Positions 16,995 to 24,742 of a DNA stretch of 64,000 nucleotides are shown in pieces. The stretch is taken from the NCBI GenBank assembly GCA_963837325.1, contig CAWIMV010000001.1:2294001-2358000 (forward strand). Reading direction: 5' to 3'. This DNA comes from CAVQKZ01 sp963837325. GTDB taxonomy: Bacteria; Actinomycetota; Actinomycetes; Mycobacteriales; Jatrophihabitantaceae. The stretch's first letter is position 1, and every line of letters begins with the position of its first letter. The notes under the pieces are model-generated. The model was not told the origin of the DNA, ran no database searches, and saw only the letters and a program-made list of their open reading frames with translations. The position numbers were made by a program, and so were the translations under genes.

Positions 16995-17566
16995 GGCGTG
17001 GCCGGGACGGCGCGGGCGAACGCGAACACCGGGCGGCGTTCCTGGCCGTCGTCGGGGATCTCGCGCTCGGACCACTGCCGGAACAGGTCGATCACGGCCA
17101 CGGAGAACTCGGCGGCCTCGGCCGGAGTCATCCGCAGCCAACTGTCGGTCGAGAACGGCCCTTCGCCCCACCACTCGCGCTCGTCGGGGTCCGCGGCGGC
17201 GTACGCGCGCACGAAGCCGACCTGGCGCTCGAGGTTCAGTGACGCCGCGGCGAGCTCGACCGCCTCCGATGCAGCGTCACCGCCGAAGTCCCGGCTGGAC
17301 CAGCGGGTGGCAACCGACGCCCGCCGCCACCACCGCTCGCGCCGGTCGCGGGCGAGTTCGGGTACCTCTTCGATCAGCTCGCAGGCGGCGAGGGTGTGCA
17401 GGTGGTGGCTGATGTTGCCCACCGCCTGGCCGGTGTGCTCGGCCAGCATGCTCGCGGTCGAGGGTCCGTTGACCCGGAGCACGTCCAACAGCCGGCCTCG
17501 GAGCGGGTGGGCCATGGCGGCCAGTACGCGGGAATCGGTGATCTGGCGGATCTCGCTGTTGGTCAT
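16991..17566 (-). CDS. ArsR/winged-helix transcriptional regulator
   Basis: A 191-residue regulator. A winged helix-turn-helix occupies about residues 8-90, with the ArsR-like opening VLAAMAHPLRGRLLDVLRVNGP and the recognition segment GNISHHLHTLAACELI. The C-terminal half is helical, rich in Trp, and probably forms the effector or dimer domain. No ArsR metal-binding Cys pair is visible, so a metal effector is unlikely. The ATGA overlap with the MFS gene suggests it regulates that exporter. Upstream, an unusually AT-rich stretch with two inverted repeats is a likely autoregulatory operator. Confidence 0.87.
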   Translation of the reverse strand: MTNSEIRQITDSRVLAAMAHPLRGRLLDVLRVNGPSTASMLAEHTGQAVGNISHHLHTLAACELIEEVPELARDRRERWWRRASVATRWSSRDFGGDAASEAVELAAASLNLERQVGFVRAYAAADPDEREWWGEGPFSTDSWLRMTPAEAAEFSVAVIDLFRQWSEREIPDDGQERRPVFAFARAVPATP

Positions 17567-17576
17567 GTCGTCGACG

Positions 17577-17613
17577 ATAGTTACACGAGAACTATTGCAC
17601 AAGAAATATTGTG
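17577..17613. promoter_or_regulatory. AT-rich paired inverted repeats, probable operator
   Basis: Two inverted repeats lie 11-47 bp upstream of the ArsR-type start: ATAGTT-N7-AACTAT (17577-17595) and CACAA-N6-TTGTG (17598-17613). The stretch is strikingly AT-rich in this genome. The placement suits autoregulation of the ArsR/MFS operon and might also affect the divergent mycoredoxin gene. Confidence 0.5.
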
Positions 17614-17689
17614 TATCTGCTGGAATGATGTCACCCGTGGCCGGCGTTGACGTTAGGACGACCATTTCCGCTGGCGGAGGACCCCCACG

Positions 17690-17923
17690 ATGTTGACGAT
17701 GTACACGACCCCCTGGTGCGGCTATTGCGTGCGGCTCAAGGCCGACCTGCAACGGGCCGGTATCGAGTACGCCGAGGTCGACATCGAGCGCGAGACCGGT
17801 GCCGCGGACCTGGTCATGAGCGTCAACGGCGGCAACCGGACCGTGCCCACGGTGGTCTTTCCGGACGGGCGGGCCCTGACCAACCCGAGCGTCGCCGAGG
17901 TGCAGGCCCAGCTCGCCGCTTGA
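17690..17923 (+). CDS. mrx1: Mycoredoxin (mycothiol-dependent glutaredoxin-like protein)
   Basis: A 77-residue thioredoxin-fold protein with the redox motif C-G-Y-C at residues 10-13 in TTPWCGYC, typical of mycoredoxin-1, which reduces mycothiol mixed disulphides. The cis-Pro segment NRTVPTVVFPDG and the terminal SVAEVQAQL helix are present. GGAGGA precedes the ATG at 9 nt. Its stop overlaps the TTG start of the kinase-like gene (TTGA). It is the counterpart of Rv3198A beside uvrD2 and nudC. The presence of this protein implies that the organism makes mycothiol. Confidence 0.92.
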   Translation: MLTMYTTPWCGYCVRLKADLQRAGIEYAEVDIERETGAADLVMSVNGGNRTVPTVVFPDGRALTNPSVAEVQAQLAA

Positions 17924-18549
17924 GCGGCAGCTACCAGCCGGTCGACGTCGGCCGGCTGCCTGAGTTGCTGGCCGAACGTCTCGACCAGGCAAAGCGACCG
18001 GGCCCCGCGCTCCGGGTTGCCGTTGACGGCCCGGGATGCGCAGAGCCGACGACGCTCGCGGAGTCCTTGGTGACGCCGCTGCGGGCCCGTGGCCGGCCGG
18101 TCAGCGTGCTCGCCGCCGAGACGTTCTGGCGCGACGCGTCACTGCGGCTGGAGTTCGGCCGAGAGGACGTCGACGCATTCACCGGCTGGCTCGACGACAA
18201 CGCGCTGCGGCGCGAGGTACTCGATCCGCTTGGCCCCAATGGCCGCGGCCAGTACCTGCCGTCGCTGCGCGATCCGAACACCAACCGGGTCACGCGCGCA
18301 CCGGCCCGCGGCGCGACCGAGGGCGAGATCGTGATCGTCGCCGGCGAGCTGCTGCTGGGCCGCGGCTTGCCGTTCGACCTCAGCATCCACCTCTCGATGA
18401 CACCAGCGGGCCGCGCACGCCGCACCGCGCCCGAGCGACGGTGGACCCTGCCGGCGTTCACGCGCTACGACGCGGCGGTGCGACCGGTCCAAACGGCGGA
18501 CATCGTCATCCGCGTCGACGACCCGCGTCATCCGGCGATCCGCGGCTGA
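17920..18549 (+). CDS. Uridine-kinase-like protein with degenerate P-loop
   Basis: A 209-residue protein similar in length and layout to actinobacterial uridine kinase-like NTPases. The Walker A region reads VAVDGPGCAEPTTLAESL: the usual Gly-Lys-Thr/Ser triplet is replaced by Glu-Pro-Thr, so the phosphate-binding Lys is missing. Later, EIVIVAGELLLG resembles the lid-proximal strand of the family, and FDLSIHLSMTPAGRARRTAP resembles its arginine-rich lid segment. TTG 17920 overlaps the mycoredoxin stop; no better start is present. It is probably non-catalytic or repurposed. A sequencing error is unlikely, since the frame is intact throughout. Confidence 0.7.
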   Translation: MSGSYQPVDVGRLPELLAERLDQAKRPGPALRVAVDGPGCAEPTTLAESLVTPLRARGRPVSVLAAETFWRDASLRLEFGREDVDAFTGWLDDNALRREVLDPLGPNGRGQYLPSLRDPNTNRVTRAPARGATEGEIVIVAGELLLGRGLPFDLSIHLSMTPAGRARRTAPERRWTLPAFTRYDAAVRPVQTADIVIRVDDPRHPAIRG

Positions 18550-18567
18550 CTCAATTTTCCGCCGGCC

Positions 18568-19818
18568 CTAGCGCGCGTTGCGGAGGGCCGGGCTGGCGAG
18601 CGCAGCCGCCCCGGCCACGCCGCAGGCGCTGGTGGCGACGACGGTGAGCGCCGCCGCCGACATCCGGTCGAGCAGCAGCGCACCGGCGGCCACACCCAGC
18701 GGGAACACCGAGGACAGCAGGGCCCGCTGGATGCCGAACAACCGGCCGTGGCGGAGCGGATCGGTCCACCGATGGATCGCCGTCGTCTCGATGGCAATGT
18801 AGGGGCCCCAGACCGCCCCCGACACCAGCATCAATCCCGCGGCAGCCGACGTGTGCTGCAGCAGCGCCAGGGGGAGCGTGACCACCCCCCAGATCAGCGC
18901 CCCGGCACCGTTGACCATGCCGGGCCGGAATCGGCTGAGGTACGGCACGGCGGCGAGCGCGGCCAGCGAGCCGAGCCCGAAGCACGTCCACAGCAGTCCG
19001 TAGCTGTTGGCATCGCCGTGCATCCGACCGCGCACGAGTTGCGGCACCGCGGGCTCCAGCGGTCCGTAGCAGAGGTAGTAGGCGACCGAGAGGCCGAGGA
19101 GCAGCCAGACCCGACGAGGAACGTCCGGCGCACGCTCCGACCGTACGCCGCGCCGCGGGACTGAAAGCGGTCGCTCGACCGCCACAGTGCGACGGCCGCC
19201 GTCCCGGCCCTTGGACCGCATGAGCGCGCTCGCCAGCACGGCCGCCGCCAGCAGCAGCACGGGCGGCAGCAACAGCGCCCGGCCGGCGCCGAGCGCCGTG
19301 ATCGCCGGTCCGGCAACCGCCGCTGACACGACTGCGGGGAGCTGATCGCCCACGGACATGACCGCATTGGCCCGGCCCAACTGCTCCGGCGCGACCAGCT
19401 CGGGCACCAGCACCCGAGTGGCCGAGTACGTCATCGGCATCAGTGCTGTGCTGATCGCCCCGAACACGAGGACGGCCGCCAACGGCACCGGGCCGGCCCA
19501 ACACGACGCCGCCAGCAGAGCCAGCACCGCGGCCGAGACCAGCAGCTGCGAGCTGAGCAACCGCCGCGCACCCAGCCGATCGATCACCCGACCGCCGAGC
19601 AGACCGCCCAGCAGCACCGGCAACCGGATGACGAGGATGACAGCGGCGAGCTGGGCATTCGACCAGTCCTGCGGCTGGGCCAGCCACAGCAGCACCAGCA
19701 ACAGGTAGCTGTCGGCCGCTGACGCCAACGTCCAAATCGCGGCGAGGACGCTGACCGATCCTGGCAGGGCGATCCGTCGCGGACGAGTCCGGGCCGGCCG
19801 CGGTGCTGTCGGCCTCAC
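18568..19818 (-). CDS. MFS transporter
   Basis: A 416-residue major facilitator with about 12 hydrophobic helices and short loops. The loop 2-3 motif appears as GGRVIDRLGARRLLSSQ. The central loop is basic (SKGRDGGRRTVAVERP). GTG 19818 overlaps the MarR stop as GTGA; the sequence between it and the first helix is basic and Pro-rich. It is coupled to and presumably regulated by the MarR-type protein. The substrate cannot be read from the sequence; export of a toxic compound is the usual role for MarR/MFS pairs. It is convergent with the uridine-kinase-like gene. Confidence 0.87.
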   Translation of the reverse strand: MRPTAPRPARTRPRRIALPGSVSVLAAIWTLASAADSYLLLVLLWLAQPQDWSNAQLAAVILVIRLPVLLGGLLGGRVIDRLGARRLLSSQLLVSAAVLALLAASCWAGPVPLAAVLVFGAISTALMPMTYSATRVLVPELVAPEQLGRANAVMSVGDQLPAVVSAAVAGPAITALGAGRALLLPPVLLLAAAVLASALMRSKGRDGGRRTVAVERPLSVPRRGVRSERAPDVPRRVWLLLGLSVAYYLCYGPLEPAVPQLVRGRMHGDANSYGLLWTCFGLGSLAALAAVPYLSRFRPGMVNGAGALIWGVVTLPLALLQHTSAAAGLMLVSGAVWGPYIAIETTAIHRWTDPLRHGRLFGIQRALLSSVFPLGVAAGALLLDRMSAAALTVVATSACGVAGAAALASPALRNAR

Positions 19819-20321
19819 CCGTTCGACGGCGGCGCGACCGGAACCGAGCGGTCCACCGGACAGGGATCGCCACACGCCCGCCAGTCGCAGGTGCGACAGG
19901 TGGTGTCGGCCTCGACCCGCCGCCGCGATGTGCCCTCCAGCGAGCTGGACAACAGCTGGACGAGCGTCGCGGTCTGATGCGGGCTCAGCTGGCCGACGGC
20001 CACCTCGACGGCTGCGTCGGCAGCCCGCCGCCACCGCCGAAGAACGGTGCGGCCTGATGCTGTGATCGACAACCCGACCTCTCGACCGGCCCGGGTCCGA
20101 CGGGCCCAGCCGGCCCGCTCGAGCCGGTCGACGAGCCGCACGGTGCCGGAGTGGCTCAGCCCGACCCGCGTGCCCAGCCAGTCGATCGTCCGGCCGGGAC
20201 GAGTCTCGATCAGGTTGAGGGCCGAGGCCTCGCGGATGTCGACGTCAGCCTCGACCGCGGCCGCGTCCAGCAGGTCCCGCGTGAGCAAGGTCCAGGCGCT
20301 GACGACGCTCGTCATATGCAT
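19815..20321 (-). CDS. MarR-family regulator with C-terminal Cys cluster
   Basis: A 168-residue MarR-type repressor. The winged helix-turn-helix spans about residues 30-105, with GRTIDWLGTRVGLSHSGTVRLVDRLERAGW as its DNA-binding core (quoted in parts: VGLSHSGTVRLVDRLE is the recognition helix). At the C-terminus is an extra segment with four Cys (CRTCDWRACGDPCPVD), which could bind a metal or act as a redox switch. ATG 20321 and ATG 20315 are both possible starts. A near-palindrome overlaps the start region and is a likely autoregulatory operator. It is coupled to the downstream MFS gene, and lies next to mycoredoxin, which would fit a redox signal. Confidence 0.85.
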   Translation of the reverse strand: MHMTSVVSAWTLLTRDLLDAAAVEADVDIREASALNLIETRPGRTIDWLGTRVGLSHSGTVRLVDRLERAGWARRTRAGREVGLSITASGRTVLRRWRRAADAAVEVAVGQLSPHQTATLVQLLSSSLEGTSRRRVEADTTCRTCDWRACGDPCPVDRSVPVAPPSNG

Positions 20322-20332
20322 GACTCATACAT
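20316..20332. promoter_or_regulatory. 17-bp near-palindrome over the MarR start codon
   Basis: ATGCATGACTCATACAT is a dyad with mismatches only at its centre and one symmetric pair. It covers the ATG region of the MarR gene, the usual place for MarR autorepression. The alternation of ATG and CAT is partly forced by the start codon, so this is only moderately convincing. Confidence 0.4.
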
Positions 20333-20352
20333 TGATGCATTCGCCGCCGCGT

Positions 20353-20396
20353 GTGCAACTCCTGGCGGCGTCAGGCCGCCAGAAGTTGCACAATCG
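20353..20396. repeat. 44-nt palindromic REP-like element, copy 1
   Basis: The element begins GTGCAACT, ends AAGTTGCACAATCG, and has a GC-rich inner stem around a TCAGG centre. It lies just after the nudC stop, between nudC and the MarR gene. The second copy at 38965-39008 has the same length, ends and centre but different inner stem bases. It is probably transcribed as a stable hairpin in the 3' end of nudC. Confidence 0.65.
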
Positions 20397-20403
20397 CAGT
20401 GGG

Positions 20404-21324
20404 CTAGCTGGGTAGCTCGCCGGCCAGCCAGAGGTCGATGAGGTAGCGCGAGATCGACAACTTGGGCGAGACGCCTTTGACCCGGGCAGTCGGGTCCGGC
20501 TCCGCGCCCGCATCCACCCAGTCGGCCGCCCGCTGCACCTCGGCCCGGGTGAACCAGCCCGCCTCGGCCATCTCGATCGGGTCGAGTTCGATGGTCGGGT
20601 CGCCGTCGAGCCGGGCGCTGAACCCGAGCATCAGCGAAGCGGGGAACGGCCAGGGCTGGCTGGCGATGTAGCGGATGTCCCGGACCCCGACGCCGACCTC
20701 TTCGAAGACCTCTCGTGCCACCGCGGCCTCGAGGGACTCCCCCGGTTCGACGAAACCGGCCAGCGTCGAGAACCGCCCGGGCCCCCACTGCGGGCCCCGG
20801 CCGAGCAGGGCCAGGTCGCCGCCGTCATGGATGAGCATGATCACGGCCGGATCGGTGCGCGGGTAGTGCTCGCTGCCGTCGTTCGGGCAGGTACGCGTCC
20901 AGCCGCTGTTGGACTCGACCGTCGGCTGCCCGCACAGCGGGCAGTGCGTGTGCCGCTGATGCCACTGCTCGAGCGCGATCGCACTGGTGAGCAGACCACC
21001 TTCGAGATCGTCGATCGTCGGCCCGAGGTCGCGCAGTGTGCGCCAGTCGTCGCTGTCGGCTTCGACCGTGGCGGCGAAGTACGGCACGGCGTCGATGATC
21101 CCCAGGAACCGCCGCGGCGCGTCGGCATCGATGGCCGCTGGTTCGCGAAACGCCAGCCGCAGCGGGCCGCCGGGATCACCGGTCACCGGGGTGGCCGACT
21201 TCGGGCTGACCGCGACCACTCGCGCTCGCGGCCAGGCCTGCGCCAACCAGTCGGAGTCAGCCCGGAGGTGCGCCGCGCGGTCGTAGCCGGCGCGCGAGAG
21301 CAGTGGCCCCTGCCCCGACGTCAC
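20404..21324 (-). CDS. nudC: NAD(+)/NADH pyrophosphatase, NudC type
   Basis: A 306-residue Nudix hydrolase that cleaves NADH (and, in relatives, NAD caps on RNA). The zinc-ribbon region has Cys128, Cys131 and Cys146, but the expected fourth Cys at 149 is Asp (CPNDGSEHYPR). The Nudix box runs from Gly190 (GFVEPGESLEAAVAREVFEE), and SQPWPFP at 222-228 is the NudC-specific motif. GTG 21324 overlaps the stop of the upstream M16 gene as GTGA. It is the counterpart of Rv3199c. The altered zinc site may bind through another residue or lack zinc. Confidence 0.93.
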   Translation of the reverse strand: MTSGQGPLLSRAGYDRAAHLRADSDWLAQAWPRARVVAVSPKSATPVTGDPGGPLRLAFREPAAIDADAPRRFLGIIDAVPYFAATVEADSDDWRTLRDLGPTIDDLEGGLLTSAIALEQWHQRHTHCPLCGQPTVESNSGWTRTCPNDGSEHYPRTDPAVIMLIHDGGDLALLGRGPQWGPGRFSTLAGFVEPGESLEAAVAREVFEEVGVGVRDIRYIASQPWPFPASLMLGFSARLDGDPTIELDPIEMAEAGWFTRAEVQRAADWVDAGAEPDPTARVKGVSPKLSISRYLIDLWLAGELPS

Positions 21325-22637
21325 GAGTCCGTGGTCACCGGTACGAGCGCGGCAAGCGGTGCCGTGATCGTCTGCGCGTCGCCCACCACGACGCTCGTCA
21401 GCCGGGCCGGGGCCAGGAATTCGGCTGCCGCCGCGCTGACCTCATCAACGCCCACTGCCGCCAGGCGGCGGGGATGCTCGATGACCCAGTCGAGTCCGAG
21501 GTCGAACACGGCCAGGGCCGAGAGCGTGGACGCCAGCCCGGCCTGCGTGGCCGTCGACAGCGCGAGCGAACCAATTGCGTACTGCCGCACCGAGTCGACC
21601 TCGGCCGCCGTGACCGGCAGCGACGCGATCCGCCCCAGCTCGTACAAGGTCTCGAGCAGGGCCGGAGCGGTGACCTCGGTCGCCACCTCGACGTCGAACA
21701 ACAACGACGAGCCGAGGACGTTGTGCTCGATTCGGCTGTGCGGGCCGTAGGTGTAGCCCTTGTCCTCGCGGATGTTCTCCACCCAGCGCGAGGAGAAATA
21801 GCCGCCGAAGATCAGGTTCGCCAGTTGCAGGGCCGGGTAGCGCTCATCGGCGCGCGGCACGGCCAGACCGCCCATGCGCAGCGAGGACTGCACCGACCCG
21901 GGCCGGTCGACGACCAACAGCGCGCCGGCATCCGGCTTGGGCAGCGCCGGAACGCGTCCGAGCCGGGCCACCCCGGTCCAACCGGCCAGCGCGGCCTCCA
22001 CCTGATCGAGAACCCGGTTGGCCGAGACGTCGCCGACGACGACGAGCACGCCTCGGCTCGGCCGCACCATCTCGTCATGCAGTTTGCGCACCTGACCGGG
22101 CGTGGTCGCCGCCACCGCGTCGGGTTGGGGCAGGTCGCGCGCATATGGGTGCTCGCCCCACATGCGGTGCGCGAGTGCCTCGCCGGCGATCACTCCCGCG
22201 CGCGAGCGGGCGATCGACAGCTTCTCGACCAGCCGGTCCCGCTCGGTGCCGACCTCGTCATCGGGATAGGTGGCGTCGACGACGACGGTGGCCAGCAGCT
22301 CTAGCAGGGCCGGCAGGTTCGTCGCCAGCACATTGCCCGCGACCATCAGCCGATCGGCGTCGACGCCGACCGACACGTCACCACCGAGCGTCTGGATGGC
22401 GGCGGCCAGACCGCTGCGGTCGTAGCCGGCCGCGCCGGTGAGCATGGTGTCGGCCAGCAGCGCCGAACGGGCCGGCTGGGTGGCCCGTGCCGAAGCGAAC
22501 GGCAACCGCAACCGCACCTCAGCCAGCGGCACGCCCGGCTTGCGGACGACGATGACGCGCAGCCCGCTGTCGGTGACCCGCTCGGTGACGGTGAGCCGCT
22601 TGGCCTTGCGGGGTTTGGTCAATGCCGGAACGGTCAT
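21321..22637 (-). CDS. M16-family peptidase-like protein, non-catalytic subunit
   Basis: A 438-residue member of the M16 (pitrilysin) family without the zinc-binding HxxEH motif. It retains the partner signature R-x-Y near residue 300 (ENIREDKGYTYG), which completes the active site in two-subunit M16 enzymes. It overlaps the upstream HxxEH-containing gene as ATGA, so the two are almost certainly made together as a heterodimer of catalytic and substrate-binding subunits. A role in peptide or cofactor-precursor processing is possible, but I see no precursor peptide nearby. Confidence 0.88.
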   Translation of the reverse strand: MTVPALTKPRKAKRLTVTERVTDSGLRVIVVRKPGVPLAEVRLRLPFASARATQPARSALLADTMLTGAAGYDRSGLAAAIQTLGGDVSVGVDADRLMVAGNVLATNLPALLELLATVVVDATYPDDEVGTERDRLVEKLSIARSRAGVIAGEALAHRMWGEHPYARDLPQPDAVAATTPGQVRKLHDEMVRPSRGVLVVVGDVSANRVLDQVEAALAGWTGVARLGRVPALPKPDAGALLVVDRPGSVQSSLRMGGLAVPRADERYPALQLANLIFGGYFSSRWVENIREDKGYTYGPHSRIEHNVLGSSLLFDVEVATEVTAPALLETLYELGRIASLPVTAAEVDSVRQYAIGSLALSTATQAGLASTLSALAVFDLGLDWVIEHPRRLAAVGVDEVSAAAAEFLAPARLTSVVVGDAQTITAPLAALVPVTTDS

Positions 22638-23941
22638 CGCGCACCCCCCGCCACCAGTTCGAGCACGGCTCGTCCGTCCGGGCGCAGTTGGCCCGCGGCG
22701 TCGCGCACGGCCTGCTCGGTGACGGCCGCCAGCCGGCCGGGCAGTTCGGCAATCATCTCGGCCCGCCCGTAGATCAGCTCGAACTTGGCGAAGTTCAGCG
22801 TGCGCGAGAGCACCGCATCGAGCTCGCGCAGCAGCACGCTGACCAGTCGGGTGCGTACGCGGTCCAGTTCACCCGGCGCCAGCCCGTCGTCGCTAATACG
22901 CACCAGCTCCTCGTCGACCGCGCGCAGAATCGCATCGAGCGACTCCGGGTCGGGGTAGTGCGCCGTGACAGTGAGCGCCGTCGGGTCGCGCTCGTCGAAC
23001 GGATCGCCGAACTCGCCGATGTACGCGGCGATGTCGGTGACGAGTTGATCGCGCTGCACGAGCCGCTGCTGCAGCCGCGAGGCGTCACCGTCGGTCAGCA
23101 ACTCCGCGAGCAACACGTTGGCCAGATGCTCGTCGAGACTGCCCACCGGATCGGGCACCCGGTAGCCCACGGCGACGGCCGGCATGGGCGCGTGCGGGTC
23201 GTCGTGCGTCGCCCGGCGCTCGGCCGACAGCCGCGGTTCGCCGAAGCTCGGCCGCTTCGGCGCGCGCCGCTTCTTGACCACGCCGAAGTGCTTCTCAACC
23301 AGTTCGATCGTTTCGTCGACGTCGAGATCCCCCGCGACCGAAAGCACGGCGTTGGCCGGCGCGTAGTAGCGGGCGAAGAAGTCCCGTGCGTCCTCCACCG
23401 TCGCGCCCTCGAGATCCTCGAAGCCGCCGTACCCGTTGTGCGAATTGGGGAAGGTGTCGAACAGGACGCCGGGCAGCACGATCCAGGGAAAGCCGCCGTA
23501 GGGCCGGTTCAGCACGTTCACCCGGATCTCGTTCTTGACCACCTCGAGTTGGTTGGCGAGGTTCTCCTCGGTGATCCGCGGCGCCAGCATACGGTCGGCC
23601 TCCAGGAACAGGCCGCGCTCGAGCGCATTCGACGGCAGCGCCTCGAAGTAGTTCGTGTAGTCGAAGTGCGTGCTGCCGTTGAACGTGCCACCCGAGGACT
23701 GCACGTACCGGAAGTGCTCGAGCTTCTCGAGGTTGGCCGAGCCTTGGAACATCAGATGCTCGAACAGGTGCGCAAAGCCGGTACGTCCCTCGGGCTCGGA
23801 ACGGATCCCGACGTCGTAGAGGACGGCGACCCCAACGACCGGCGCGGAACGGTCGGGGGCGACGACCACCCGCAGTCCGTTCTCGAGCGTGTGGTGCGTC
23901 AGATCGAACGTGGGAGCAGGCAACTTGACGGGGCGCGGCAC
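22634..23941 (-). CDS. M16-family zinc peptidase, catalytic subunit
   Basis: A 435-residue M16 metallopeptidase. The inverted zinc motif H-L-F-E-H lies at residues 58-62, with a downstream Glu in the EVVKNEIRVNV helix as the likely third ligand. The start is GTG 23941, preceded by AAGGTGG at good spacing; the sequence before it lacks conserved character. The domain order is a normal N-terminal catalytic fold plus a second M16C-like fold (about 200-400). It is coupled by ATGA to the non-catalytic subunit. The natural substrate is unknown. Confidence 0.92.
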   Translation of the reverse strand: MPRPVKLPAPTFDLTHHTLENGLRVVVAPDRSAPVVGVAVLYDVGIRSEPEGRTGFAHLFEHLMFQGSANLEKLEHFRYVQSSGGTFNGSTHFDYTNYFEALPSNALERGLFLEADRMLAPRITEENLANQLEVVKNEIRVNVLNRPYGGFPWIVLPGVLFDTFPNSHNGYGGFEDLEGATVEDARDFFARYYAPANAVLSVAGDLDVDETIELVEKHFGVVKKRRAPKRPSFGEPRLSAERRATHDDPHAPMPAVAVGYRVPDPVGSLDEHLANVLLAELLTDGDASRLQQRLVQRDQLVTDIAAYIGEFGDPFDERDPTALTVTAHYPDPESLDAILRAVDEELVRISDDGLAPGELDRVRTRLVSVLLRELDAVLSRTLNFAKFELIYGRAEMIAELPGRLAAVTEQAVRDAAGQLRPDGRAVLELVAGGAR

Positions 23942-23967
23942 GCCAGCCACCTTACGGGGCGGCCGGA

Positions 23968-24699
23968 TCAGTCGACGCGGATGCTCTTCATGATCGTCGC
24001 CACCCGGGGCCACAACGACGAAGCGAGGTTGGGGATCGAGGTGTACCACACCGTGTCGTCGCTGTCGGACACCTTCATCACCACGATCCACAGACGCTCG
24101 GACGTCACCTTCGTCCCCCGGCCTCGCGCCCAGGCGGGATTGAGCGTGATCGCGGTCTGCAGGACGTGCGCGGACACGCCAGCGACAGTCGTGTCAGCGT
24201 CCTGGAGGACACGCAGGGTGGGCGAGCTGCCGTAGCCGCCTTCGGCGATCATCTGGCTGCGGATACCGCGGGCGATGCTGGTGGCCGAGCGCGAGCCCGG
24301 GTCGCCCCAGTTGCCGGCGCCTTCCTCGAGAACCCAATCGGTCGACGGTTCGACCGTCTTGTGCAGGCTGACCGGCCAGATCGGGTTCGAGGGGCTCAGC
24401 GTCAATCCGTCGATGATGCAGTCGAACGTGAGATGGGCGTGGGGGTAGGTGATGGTGGGACAGCTGAATTCGCCGGACGGGGCGCCCGTCGGCGGGACCG
24501 ACGATGCGGTGGGAGCCGCGCTGCTCGAGGACGCCGAAGGCACCGGCCCGGGCGCGGACGCCGACGTCGGGAAGTCGGTGGCCTGGGACGGGGCAGCCGC
24601 GGCATGACCGGTGCCGTCGACCGTGGACGCACAGGCGGCCAACGCCGCGGCGCACGCGAGGCCGGCAACGAAGGCGCCGAGGCCCTGGCGGGGGTTCAT
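23968..24699 (-). CDS. Putative lipoprotein, unknown function
   Basis: A 243-residue exported lipoprotein with a lipobox LAAC (Cys23), then a long Ser/Ala/Pro linker to about residue 75. The mature domain begins SCPTITYPHAHLTFDC and ends with LASSLWPRVATIMKSIRVD. The pattern resembles the mycobacterial LpqN/LpqT-like surface lipoproteins in size, but I cannot assign it firmly. GGAG lies 6 nt before the ATG. It lies 26 bp upstream of the M16 peptidase pair on the same strand. Confidence 0.78.
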   Translation of the reverse strand: MNPRQGLGAFVAGLACAAALAACASTVDGTGHAAAAPSQATDFPTSASAPGPVPSASSSSAAPTASSVPPTGAPSGEFSCPTITYPHAHLTFDCIIDGLTLSPSNPIWPVSLHKTVEPSTDWVLEEGAGNWGDPGSRSATSIARGIRSQMIAEGGYGSSPTLRVLQDADTTVAGVSAHVLQTAITLNPAWARGRGTKVTSERLWIVVMKVSDSDDTVWYTSIPNLASSLWPRVATIMKSIRVD

Positions 24700-24742
24700 G
24701 CGAAGCTCCGATCGACTTCGGGCCACCGCACCGGCGCTCCCG

